Assembly: GCA_037903355.1 (NCBI GenBank)
Contig: JBAJFE010000023.1
Span: 1,178,001 to 1,242,000, forward strand
Source of the DNA: Trichuris trichiura
Taxonomy: Eukaryota; Nematoda; Enoplea; Trichinellida; Trichuridae
DNA length: 64,000 nt
Direction of reading: 5' to 3'
Each line of letters starts with the position of its first letter. Position 1 is the stretch's first letter. Under the pieces are notes generated by a model, which had not been told where the DNA came from, did not search any database, and was given only the letters and a program-made list of their open reading frames with translations. Position numbers and translations under genes: made by a program. This document shows, piece after piece, positions 1 through 9,699 of the stretch.

Positions 1-780
1 AAGGCGAAATCTTTTCAAGTTCTCACTTTCTGTAAAAGAGGATGTTTTCATGATGATCAATCGCGTCCAGTCGCGAAAACAAATTTCTCTTTCTTCTTTG
101 GAAGCTTTCACTTTTTTCTTGATCCTCCGACTCGTGAATGAATACATTCAGCGCTGCGTCTTGCAGCTGCTTGAATTTTTCCTTCTGAAATCTTTAGAGA
201 GTATGTTTCCGTTGCAGGTCGTATGTAAAAGTATATGATATTTCATATCTCGTACAGTTTCTGAATGCTGTAGTCTTACAGGTTGCCGTGCTTTATGATA
301 TGACAACCGCGACAAGATAGCGGTAATCGTTAGAACAGGTATTTGTGATGTTACGAATAGCTCAAACGGGAGCACTATATCTATTGGGCTTTCAAGTAAG
401 TCAGACAACGTACAAATGACAAAACTTTTCAAGTTCTGATATTCAGTAAGAGAGTACGTTATCGTGATGATTCGTCGCATTTTCTCCTTTGAGACCTTTC
501 ACTTTTTTCATGATTCCTTGCAGTCGTAAATGAGCGCTGCGTCATGCAGCTGCTTGAATTTTCACTAAATTTCCGAAGCTTTGCATTTTGTAATCGTCTG
601 AAATTTTTAGAGCGCAGGTAAGTGATGTAAAAGTGCATGTTTTCATGACAGTCAAGGGCGCAGTGGCCTAAACGAATTTCGTTTTCTCCTTTGGGACCTT
701 TCACTTTTTCGTGATTGGTTGGTTATTTGCTTCTCCGTTATTTAAACTTTAATCTGTACTGGTCAGTTGTTTGCAAGAAA
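1..780 (+). pseudogene. Two partial copies of the Y-type gene-like unit
   Basis: Two degenerate stretches (about 1-410 and 420-780) resemble each other and the reverse complement of the Y units near 10.2, 16.7 and 23.0 kb. The first copy is open from 50 to the donor-like CAG|GT at 217/218, and an acceptor-like CAG ends at 281. This gives a 64-bp intron at the same site as in the other copies. The second copy has stops. Product not recognised. These copies are inverted relative to the main array, probably through rearrangement around the neighbouring pogo nest. Confidence 0.45.
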
Positions 781-1088
781 AGTAAGTCAGACAACGTACA
801 AAAGTTAGTGTATGTAAGTAAAGGGTGATAATGATTAGCCCAGTGACGGCGGCACTGATTGCTCAAGTCTAGGTCAATTCTGATTAGTCAGTTTCCTATT
901 AATGCCCATCATCCATTGAATGGAAACTGTCTTGCCTCAACTTTAGCACGAAAACTAATCAGCTGCCGATTAACACCTGTTGTACAGCACTGCGTAGGCT
1001 AAGAAAAATGAATCGTATTGAATAGGTTTATTGGATGTCTATTACAACTAGTGCATGTAAAACACAGATGAATAGATTGCAGAAGAGG

Positions 1089-2340
1089 TTAAACATGATG
1101 CATGATGCAGTGAACATTAATTGCACGGGACAAAACGACTAAGCTAAGAATGGTCTCGCCACTGTCTGACAGTTCATCGTCTTCTGTGTCGTGAAACAGG
1201 GTAGAAAAAGAGCACTTTCGAAAAGATTTCATAACAGTTTCCGACTTTACTTTGCTGCATGCCTTTATTACGAACTGGAACAGCAAACTGAGCGATGGAG
1301 TTCGCATTCGTCCGCCGGCTGTGTACCTTTTCTGCCCGTTTATTATACATTCTTTCTACTCTTCTCGCATGAAGTCTTTGAAGGGCTTATTAATGCAAAC
1401 GTCCAGCGGTTGCAGAACTGATGTAAGTTCATCAGGAATCGCGACTGTTTCTATTTTGCATTTCTTTAAATGTGATTTTATTGCTTCAGCTATGTGACTT
1501 CGGAATGAGTCGCACACCAGTAAACTTCTGCTGTTACTATGCCCAGGTCTTTTTCCCCCAGATGTTGTCAACCCACAAGCTCACACCCTGTTCATCCATC
1601 CAGCCGTTCTCGTGAAAGTGGACAAAGGCGCCAGAAGGAAAATCTTCTATTGGCCTTCTCTTCCTCTTAAATATGACCATGGACTTCAGCTTCATTCCAT
1701 TAGCCAGGCAGGACAGCACACCACTGTGAAGTGAGTTCTTTCATGTCTCATGCTTTTCACTAGAATAAATTTTGTGGCTTTACTATGTATGGTTCCATTG
1801 CCAATAATACCGGAAAATGTTGGCGTCTCGTCCATATTACTGATGTTGCCCAGTGGAAGGTTATTTCCTCTTGTCAGATTACTGACATGCGTGGAAATAC
1901 AATTTCGTGAGATAGAGCGCAGTTTTATTTCTTCCGTAAAACCGTTTCTACGTTTGCTTGTTTGGAGATCGTACGCTAAGCTTTTTCAGAAAAGATAAGT
2001 GTAAATATACCACCGGGAGTCACACAGCTTATTCTTGAAATCCACAGGCGTTTTCTGCGGAATTTTCGTCTTCTGTCTGAGTACGAGGACGTTCCTTTTC
2101 ATGAGATAGGCTTAGGATACGTATGGGTTGCAGTAGGCCCAGTTTGTCGTTTGATCTCTCATGTCTGTCTTTGTGATGCTCTGTCGCTGTTGCCTTACCC
2201 ATTCTGCCACACTGTTCCGGCCAAATGCCTCAGCGTCTTGCACATTTTTCTTCGGCATCTTCTTCAGGGCCTCTTCCCGTTCCACAACAAAAACGATTGA
2301 AGGCTGACTTGGCTTCACAAATTACATTCATTTTATGGCC
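1089..2340 (-). pseudogene. Decayed pogo-type transposase, copy 1
   Basis: Read on minus, fragments in several frames match the DDE_1 domain of pogo/POGK-type transposases. One block near 1537-1719 carries KLKSMVIFKRKRRP and HENGWMDEQGVSLW. The next, near 1356-1571, carries LLVCDSFRSHI followed by TSVLQPLDVCINKPFKDF, the region of the second and third catalytic aspartates. An acidic tail follows towards 1089. Frameshifts and stops separate the blocks, so it cannot encode a transposase. The family cuts and pastes at TA dinucleotides. Identification rests on motif recognition. Confidence 0.75.
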
Positions 2341-2443
2341 GCTGAAGAGCAGTCACGATTGTCTTGAAAGCTCTGGAGATTAAAGGTTATTGTAGATATA
2401 ACGGGATATTCACTACGTTATAAAGACATTTCATCATATAAAC

Positions 2444-3110
2444 TTATAGTCTTGTACCAAGACATGATAATTTCAGGTTTACTGGATGTCTATTACAACT
2501 ATTGTATGTAAAAAACAGATGAATAGATCGTAGAAGCGGATAAACATGGTGCATGACGGGAATACATTTATTGCGGGAGACGAAACAGTTAAGCCAAGCA
2601 AGATTTTTCTCACTGTCTAAAAGTCCATCGTTTTCTGTGTCGTCTAGCTTATTTTCCAAATCCGCATGCATTTTCTGGGCAGTTTTTGTTTTTTGTCTCA
2701 GGACGTAGTCCTTTCTTTTCATGAAACGGCTGCAATATCCAATCGTTGGGGTAAAGCCGTAGGATAAGTGTGGGTTGCAGTGGGCCTAGCTCAACGTTTC
2801 ATTTCTCTATTTGTCCACGTGATGATACGGGCGCTCTATCACTGTTCTCGTACTCATTCTGCCAAACTGTTCTCTAGTTCCGGGCGCGAGGCGATGCCTG
2901 ACCGTCATGCGCATTGTTCCTTAGGCGTCTTCTTCAGGGCCTCTTCCGGTTTCCTCCAATATATCAACATCTTCCGGGTAATGCGATACTTCCTGGCCGC
3001 CTGTGCATTGTTGCTTTCTTTTGCCATCTTGACTACTTCCAATTTGAATCCGGCGTTGTGGTTTTTCCTCGTTATAGCTTGCATGCAAAATGCGCTGAGT
3101 AAAGCTGAAA
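2444..3110 (-). pseudogene. Decayed pogo-type transposase, copy 2 (N-terminus and tail)
   Basis: On minus, 2760-3110 gives a broken frame resembling the N-terminal helix-turn-helix (BrkDBD/CENPB-N-like) of pogo transposases: FKLEVVKMAKESNNAQAARK followed by a YWRKPEEALKKTPKE-like block. The stretch 2444-2722 repeats the 3' acidic region of copy 1. The central catalytic part is missing, so this is an internally deleted relic. Copy 1 has a matching N-terminal block at 2112-2318 (EEALKKMPKKN). Confidence 0.65.
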
Positions 3111-3215
3111 AATTCCTTCGTTAAGGAAACTTATTCTTCGTTAGTTATATGGTTTCTTCAGTTGCTACTGAGAGCGCGATACAGAGTGACGCGATAAAGC
3201 TTACACGTATCTTTT

Positions 3216-4080
3216 TTGAAGAAGCGTAGCGCGGGATCTCCAAATAAGCAAAAGTCGAAACGGTGTTTTACAGAAGAAATGAAACTGTGCTCTATCGCAG
3301 GAAATTGTGTTTCCAGCAATGTCAGAAATCTGAGAAGAGGAAATGAATTTCCATTGGGCAATACTGGTAATATGGTTGAGAGGTCAATATCTTTCGATAT
3401 GATTGGCAATAGAACCATGGATAGTAAAGGCACAAAGTTTATTGTAATGAAGGCCACTGGCAATGAAAGAACTCACTTCACGGTGGTGCTATCGTAGCTA
3501 GCTAATGCAGCGAAGCTGAAGCTTGTGGTCATATTTAAAAGGAAATGAAGGCCAAAGGAGGCACCTTTGTCCGCTTTTATGAGAACGGCTGGATGAATGA
3601 ACAAGGTGCGAGATTGTGGATTGACAACATCTGGACAAAAAGGCCTGGGCATAGCAGCAACAGAATCATACTGGCGTGAGACTCATTTTGAAGTCACTTG
3701 GCAGAAACAATAAAATCACATTTGAAGGAATATAAAATAAAAACAGTAATCCTCGGTGGGCTTACATCAGTTCTGCAACCGCTGAACGTTTGCATTAATA
3801 AGATCTTTAAAGACTTTATTATGCGAGAACAGCGGAAAGAATGTATAACGGAGAGGCAGAAGAGGTACATAGCCGGCGGATAAATGTGAGCAGCATCAGT
3901 CAATTTGCTGTGCCAGTTCGTAATAAATGCATGGAGCAAGGTAAAGACGGCAACCGTTATGAAGTCTTTCCAAAGGTGCACCGTTTCTACCCTGTTTGAC
4001 GACACAGGAGACGATGAACTGCCAGACTGTGATGAAGACCGTTTTGGCCCATGCAATTAGTATTCAGTGCATGCGCCATG
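3216..4080 (+). pseudogene. Decayed pogo-type transposase, copy 3
   Basis: The plus strand encodes a fragment with SISFDMIGNRTMDSKGTKF and ERTHFTVVLS (3216-3497), the start of a pogo DDE_1 domain. A frameshifted continuation includes KLKLVVIFKRK near 3520 and LTSVLQPLNVCINKIFKDF (3698-3883). This matches copy 1 in opposite orientation, so the two form an imperfect inverted pair. Multiple stops make it inactive. The 3' part (3950-4140) repeats the reverse complement of 1030-1200. Confidence 0.72.
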
Positions 4081-4429
4081 TTTATCCGCTTCTACTATCT
4101 ATTCATCTGTGTTTTACCTGCAACAGTTGTAACAGACGTCGAATAAACCTACTGAATACGATTAATTGTTCATAGCCAATGCAGTGCTGCCCAACGCGTT
4201 TATCGGGCAACTGATAATTTCCGGGTTGAACTTGAGGCAAGACCGTTTCGATTGAATGGATGATTGGCATTAACCAGTAAACTGACCACTCAGAATTGAC
4301 TTAGATCAAGCAATCAGCGTCGCCGTCACTGGGCCAATGATTACCACCTCATACTTTTGGGGGAAGGGGGGTTGTTATACACTAAGATGTACGATCCTTT
4401 TCTTTCACCTACTGTAATCATGTTCTTTT

Positions 4430-5100
4430 GAATTTTCAGCCTCCCGCAGTTCTGTACACCTGCTTTTCCTTAACCTATACCCTCCAACTTTCCTCCTTTT
4501 CCTTATCCTACTGGACTGTCTCCTTACCCGCTTTTCTTTACCCTACTGTACCCTCCAGCTTACCTGCTTTTCCCTATCCTACTGGACTCCCACCATAGCC
4601 GCTTTTCCTAAACCTACTGTAACCTCCAGCTTACCTGCTTTTCCCTATCCTACTGGACTCCCACCATAGCCGCTTTTCCTAAACCTACTGTACCCTCCAG
4701 CTTACCTGCTTTTCCCTATCCTACGGGACTCCCTCCTTACCCGCTTTTCTTTACCCTACTGTACCCTCCAGCTTACCTGCTTTTCCCTATCCTACGGGAC
4801 TCCCTCCTTACCCGCTTTTCTTTATCCTACTGTACCCTCCAGCTTACCTGCTTTTCCCTATCCTACGGGACTCCCTCCTTACCCGCTTTTCTTTACCCTA
4901 CTGTACCCTCCAGCTTACCTGCTTTTCCCTATCCTACGGGACTCCCACCTTAGCCGCTTTTCCTTAATCTACTGTACCCTCCACCTTACCTGCTTTTTGT
5001 TAACTTAGCTAGCCCCTAACTTCAAAATGGTGCGTAACGTTTCCTTAACCTACTGTTTCCTCCCCCTTACCTGCTTTTCTTTAATCTAGCTAGCCCCTTT
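4430..5100. repeat. 71-bp tandem repeat (dimer of about 35-bp half-units)
   Basis: The word TACTGTA recurs at 4544, 4615, 4686 and 4757 and onward, exactly 71 bp apart. Each unit has two related halves, one ending CTTACCTGCTTTTCC and the other CTTACCCGCTTTTCTTT. Early copies (4615-4760) share private changes such as CACCATAG, and the last copies are degenerate. The strand is almost all C and T. No coding potential seen. Confidence 0.9.
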
Positions 5101-7137
5101 ACGTTTAAAACGAACTCAGCGCCAGCGCAGTTATTTTCTTTCCTCCTCACTTTGCTCCTAAAACTAAACCGCATACTATTTCACCTTGTTTGCGGTGCGT
5201 ACTCAAAATGTCTGCTGGCAACACATCTTACATTTTGGACATTAAACCATACATTTAAAGGATGCGTTTGCGACTTGCACCGGCTACGAAATTATTTAAC
5301 AGTAGAAAAGTTAGAACGTGCGTACTTACAAAGCAAGGATCCATTAAAGCCTTTTCAGGTGTCCAACCACTTGAAATTCCACTCACATTTGAGTATTACC
5401 GTCTGTGACCATAAGCGGTGAATACATTCAACAATACAAGTTATAACGCGCGTACTTACAAAGCAAGCTTGCATTAAAGCCTTTTCAGGTATTGCGTTAT
5501 CCAATCACTTGAAATTCCACTCACATTTGAGTATTACCGCCTGCGACCGTAAGCGGTGAATACATTCAACAATACAAATAGTTGAATGGTGAATAAATAG
5601 AACGTTTGATGAACCCCTTACATTCTGGACAACACATCAACCTATACATTCAAGGGATGCATTCGCAACCTGCACCGGCTACCAAATTATTCAACAGAAG
5701 CAACGTTATAACGTACTTACCTACAAAGCAAGCAGTTATATTAAAGCCTTCTTAGGTATTGCGTTATGCAACCACTTGAAATTCCACTCACATTTGGATA
5801 AGCAATGAACACATTCAACAATACAAATGGTACTTGATAGGAAGAACCGTTTCCGCTCACAATATCAACAAGAAATTCATTCAGAAGGATGACCCCCACG
5901 CGCGTATGGCAAAGAATTCCAACGTATTCCTACCCACGCGCGAACAGGCATTTGCGAAAGCAAATCAATTCCACGCCAGCTGCCTTTTTGAAGCATAGTA
6001 GTTTAAAATGGTCCACAAAAGTGCTTGCAGGTCGTGCAATACCTTATACGTCCAATAAAACAGGCTGTGAGTCTTTCTTGCCGATCAAAAATTGAGTGAC
6101 ACCAGCAAGCGCGGCAAAATATCCAAACTTATTTTTTCATCCGAAGTCAAAGGTCCATAACGCAGCTTAAATCGCAAGCAATCAACTTTCTGTCTCTTAC
6201 TCAAGCTATTGTTTGAAGAGCAAAGAACCTCACTGAATAGTGTGAACGCAGGTTGAACGCTTCAAAGTGAGATATCTCGTAAACGGACGCTTTAGTTGTT
6301 AACACAGCGTTTCCGCCCTTGCAGAAAAAAACATCGAAGCTACTACTTGCCGTGCGATATTCCATTTCCGTGGGAGCGGAATGTCCTTACAACCATCTCT
6401 CACTCTAATTACAAACTGGAGCAGAAAGAAAGCCGTCCGACGCTGATTGAATCCCAAATACTTTCTGGATGAATAAAGCGCACTTAAATTATTGCGGTTA
6501 AGAAATGCAAACTATTTTGGCAGTCCAAGTTGAAACCTTCACTGCCCATGCAAGGTCAGCAGCTGCGAACTTACAGTTTGCATCATTATGGTTTCGAGCA
6601 TTGATCTAAGGAAAGACCGATGCAGGAAGGACTGTTGTTGCCGAAGCAAATAACTACTGCCGTAACCAATTAACCGGCAAGGGACTGTTTTCAAATGTCC
6701 CGTGAGTGCAAGCCCCACTTGTAGTGAAACGATCATTTGAGCTGCCGTCGGGTGACAAGGGGCAAACTTCTTATAAACACATGAATTCCCACTGAATATT
6801 TGACAACCTTCGGCGCTGTCTTTGGAGCCTGCTGCAGACAATAGACAGTCCCATACCGAACGATCCATCATTATATCGTAGACAACAGCGTCCTGTAACA
6901 ACAAAGAAAATGGAGACTATGGATCATGCAATAAATTTTCATCAAGCTACCGATCACGAAATCAACTTTCTTTAGGCTTTTGTGATGAATAGACATGGAA
7001 AAGCGAATCAGCCTTAAACAGCTGTATAGATTACTTCATTGTGTGTACTGAGCTAACCCTAACAGTCTTCCTTATCATCCGCAATTTTTTCTTCAAAAAA
7101 AATTATTGTTGCAATAATTTGCTGCTCTCCTATGGAG

Positions 7138-7287
7138 TACTCCCCGAGAACGATCTTGAAGACGGGGTGCTTCTTAACGGGGCATTGGTTTTCTTGCCCA
7201 TTCATGGGTTCCGAAACTTAATTTCAGAACCCATCAACGGGCAAGAAAACATACCGTTTGAAGTAGTGATGAAAATACTCCCCGAGA
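7138..7287. mobile_element. Short foldback insertion with 12-bp target duplication
   Basis: TACTCCCCGAGA occurs at 7138-7149 and again at 7276-7287. The insert between starts with the terminal motif TTGAAGACGGGGTGCTTCTT, which recurs at 63.35 kb. It then folds on itself: TTTCTTGCCCATTCATGGGT pairs with its near-reverse complement ending at about 7250. Copy X2 lacks the insert. This is a truncated member of the foldback family seen at 60-64 kb. Confidence 0.75.
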
Positions 7288-8063
7288 GAGCACAAATGTT
7301 CGACTCAAAAAGCCAAATACTACCAACATACACTTCACTGACAACCATTGCTTACATGGGATACTTCAACGAAAAAGCTTTCACTGCTACCACAAACAAT
7401 GCAGCGCTCAACTTTTAGCTTGTTGTGCATCCATTCTTAATAATGTTACGCAGAATCTCACACGCAATCCCAAATCGTAGCGAATAGCCATAGAAACACA
7501 ACACTGTTTCTTTAAGCTGGAAAAAAGGAACGATTTCAGCAACACACAGATTAACCGTACGTTTAAACGTCGGAGAAGATGACGTACAAAATTCCTTTGC
7601 ATACTGCACTAAACCGGCTCACGGAAACACGATTCTTTGCTGTACGCTGGACAACTATGGCATACCATCCATTAGTTCAACACTGTCCTAAAACTGCACC
7701 AACAAGATTTTACGATGTTCTACACAGAGCAAAAGGCGAAACGACCAACAGTATCCGTCGAAATATAACAACGTCGACAAGAGCTAATTGCACTTGTGCT
7801 TTTCAGAATATTCTTTAATCATAAAAGATCGTTTTCTCCGTAAAAGTTTGCTCGTTTTTATTAGTTGACTTCAGGGCGATTGCGACACAGTAATAAGGCT
7901 GATCAACTTTTTCTGCTCATTGGAAAATGTCAATTCTTTTCACTAGGTTTTTTGATTGATTTGAGCGTGAAAGATATGGAATGGAACGATATTAGATTGG
8001 GTCCGATGGTGTGCATTCCAGCTGGGTGAATGGCAGCCGTGGCCTGACCAAAACGCCGGGGTT

Positions 8064-8450
8064 TTGGTCGTAAACGAGCTCGCACTAATGCCTGTTCTTA
8101 AAACGGGCTCGTTGGCAGCAGAAAAAGCCCTCGGTGAGCCCGGTCATACAGGGCTCCTAAACCAGAGCAATATGTGCTTTGCCAACGCAGTCCTACAGGC
8201 ATTAGTGAACACCCGGCAAATGAAATTATATTTTGAAAAAGATAATCACGTTAAAGATATGAACAAAATGAATCCGGGAAGCCCACAAAAAATCTAATAC
8301 CCGCATTTTCTTCCTTCCTGAAGGAAACGTGGACCAGAAGGAAGACTTCGAATACAAGCGAAATAGTGAAGAAATCAGTCTAACGAAGATGTATAGAAGA
8401 TTATTCGAAACTTTCCAATCATCACCGGTTCTATCTTTATTAACAAGATG
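8064..8450 (+). pseudogene. Ubiquitin carboxyl-terminal hydrolase (USP) catalytic-domain fragment
   Basis: The 77-codon frame at 8064-8297 contains GLLNQSNMCFANAVLQALV, which fits the USP cysteine-box signature (G-L-x-N-x-x-N-x-C-F-x-N-x-V-L-Q-x-L), including the nucleophilic Cys. USPs remove ubiquitin from proteins. The usual downstream Glu/His boxes are absent. After the stop at 8297 a shifted frame (about 8300-8450, EISLTKMYRRLFETF) could continue the domain. No flanking splice sites could be assigned with confidence. Its position inside a repeat and its truncation point to a transduced or retroposed pseudogene fragment rather than a working gene. Confidence 0.6.
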
Positions 8451-8651
8451 AATGATATGTTCCGTTCTTTTGTTGTGGAAAACTGCGACCCTTTATGAAG
8501 CGTTCCATCTTTGAATAAAATGGTAAACTTGTCAGGCGCTGCTACTTGCGAGTATTTTTTTAACCAATCGATCACGGCATATTTTTTAACCCGATAAAGT
8601 GGAGTCGATCCGTCGAACAAATTGAGGTGGTCAGCATAGGGAGGCTATGGA

Positions 8652-8860
8652 TATAAGCAGCTCAGCTGAATAGATTAGCATCTGTATGCGTTTTATTCTG
8701 TTGCACAGCATCTATTGGAGATCTTTTAAATAGTGAGGTGCATAAGAATAACGTCATTGTAAAATCATGCGTAAGCTTTTTGGGGTTACAATGCTTGCTG
8801 AAAAAGGTATCAATTCTAGTCTGGTGCTTCTTACTACAAACATAAGCGGTAAGGGCAATC
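8652..8860 (-). mobile_element. Tigger element 3'-end remnant
   Basis: The plus strand is clearly related to the minus-oriented 3' end of the complete Tigger at 54.3-54.5 kb. On minus it encodes AYVCSKKHQTRIDTFFSKH, the diverged C-terminus of the Tigger transposase. It is much older than the three full copies at 48-56.5 kb and lacks a recognisable terminal inverted repeat. Confidence 0.85.
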
Positions 8861-9518
8861 TTCTGCTCTTCGGAAAAAGTCAAATTTTTTCACTAAGATT
8901 TTTTCTCAACAGCATTAAACAGATCTATCTTCCACTCGAAACCACTCTGACAGCGAAACAGAGCGACCTGCTTACGATACCAAGTCTTCCCAAAGGGAGA
9001 ACGTACATCTCTGATGAATATTTACCGCGAAAATCTGAAACCCATGGGAGGTTTACGACTCGCCTAACCATTGTTCCCACGGACAGTAAAATAGAACTTT
9101 CAGTGCTCCTACACATGTTGAAACACAAGCGGCATAGTCGACAATGCCAACAGACACTACAGTCAAGTAAAGTAAATGGTCATTCTGACTAACCAAATTT
9201 CAGAAACTAAAAGTTCATCAGTGATATTAAATGAACAAGCAATACTTCCACTTCGCACAGCCTGCTCCTGGCACAGCCTTGCCAAATATCCAACATAATG
9301 GCTATTAGCCGAAGGGGTCTACTAAAAAGTTCTCCCCCCGGAAGTGAGGACGGCAGTATAAAAGCATAATCGACGACTCTACTGCGCAACGAAGTGTGAT
9401 TAGTTGCACAACGAGGGAGATGGTGTCGTGAGGTTTAGTGAACACGTTCAAAGTAGTTAACGCAGCAGAACAATGGAGCATCATTGGCACATGCAGTGAC
9501 CCGTATGTCGGTCTAACG

Positions 9519-9696
9519 CATAGTTTCTCAACCTTTTTTGCCCCAGGGCTCCCCTAGGCCTTGTCAGGGCCCCCCTAATCCTTGTAAGGGCCCACCATTT
9601 ATTGGGACAATGTCCTGCCGCATTATCCTCCAGGGCCCCCCTAAAATCTCTCAGGGCTCCCCGGGGGGGGGCCAAGGCTCACGCTGAGAAACACTG
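9519..9696. mobile_element. Non-autonomous hAT-like MITE
   Basis: The left end CATAGTTTCTCAACC and the right end, reverse complement CAGTGTTTCTCAGC, are inverted repeats of the type found in hAT MITEs. The interior is built of imperfect AGGGCCCCCCTAA-like tandem words. The flanking 8-mers (9511-9518 and 9697-9704) match at only four positions, so the insertion looks old. Confidence 0.7.
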
Positions 9697-9699
9697 GTG

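Larger units (their letters stand above)
825..4360. mobile_element. Nest of degenerate pogo-family DNA transposons
   Basis: The two ends are inverted repeats: the segment after 825, with the word GCCCAGTGACGGCG, matches the reverse complement near 4330-4350. Inside are three decayed transposase segments, two on minus and one on plus, and three copies of the same transposase 3' region (near 1030-1200, 2490-2640 and 4020-4140, the last inverted). At least two insertions of one family must have collapsed together. No intact reading frame remains. Confidence 0.7.
7954..8870. other. Foreign insertion carrying a ubiquitin-hydrolase fragment and a Tigger remnant
   Basis: The X2 copy runs straight through the corresponding point (near 15390-15430). 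Here about 0.9 kb of unrelated sequence lies between two imperfect direct repeats of about 43 bp (7911-7953 and 8861-8904, both containing TTCTGCTC and TTTTCACTA). The insert joins a host-gene-like fragment to a Tigger 3' end, so it may have been carried as a composite. The long flanking repeats are unusual for a DNA transposon. Confidence 0.5.
5150..9510 (-). repeat. X repeat unit, copy 1 (gene-like, decayed)
   Basis: This aligns with 13.25-15.95 kb; for example the word CTTACATTCTGGACAACACA occurs at about 5625 and 13263. On minus, an exon-like frame at 6539-6904 (DAVVYDIMMDRSVWDCLL near its start) is preceded by an intron-like segment (GT at 6950/6949, AG at 6894/6893, 58 bp) at the site shared with the Y units. 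It is interrupted by a small hairpin (7150-7275) and by a foreign insertion (about 7954-8870). Positions 5290-5580 contain an internal duplication of about 140 bp. Product unknown. Confidence 0.55.

Noticed and set aside
4430..5100. CRISPR-like array
   Set aside because: The units are contiguous tandem repeats without unique spacers, and the genome is eukaryotic.
7041..7418. 125-codon plus frame spanning the small hairpin insertion
   Set aside because: The frame runs through a repeat insertion and its duplicated flanks; no domain.
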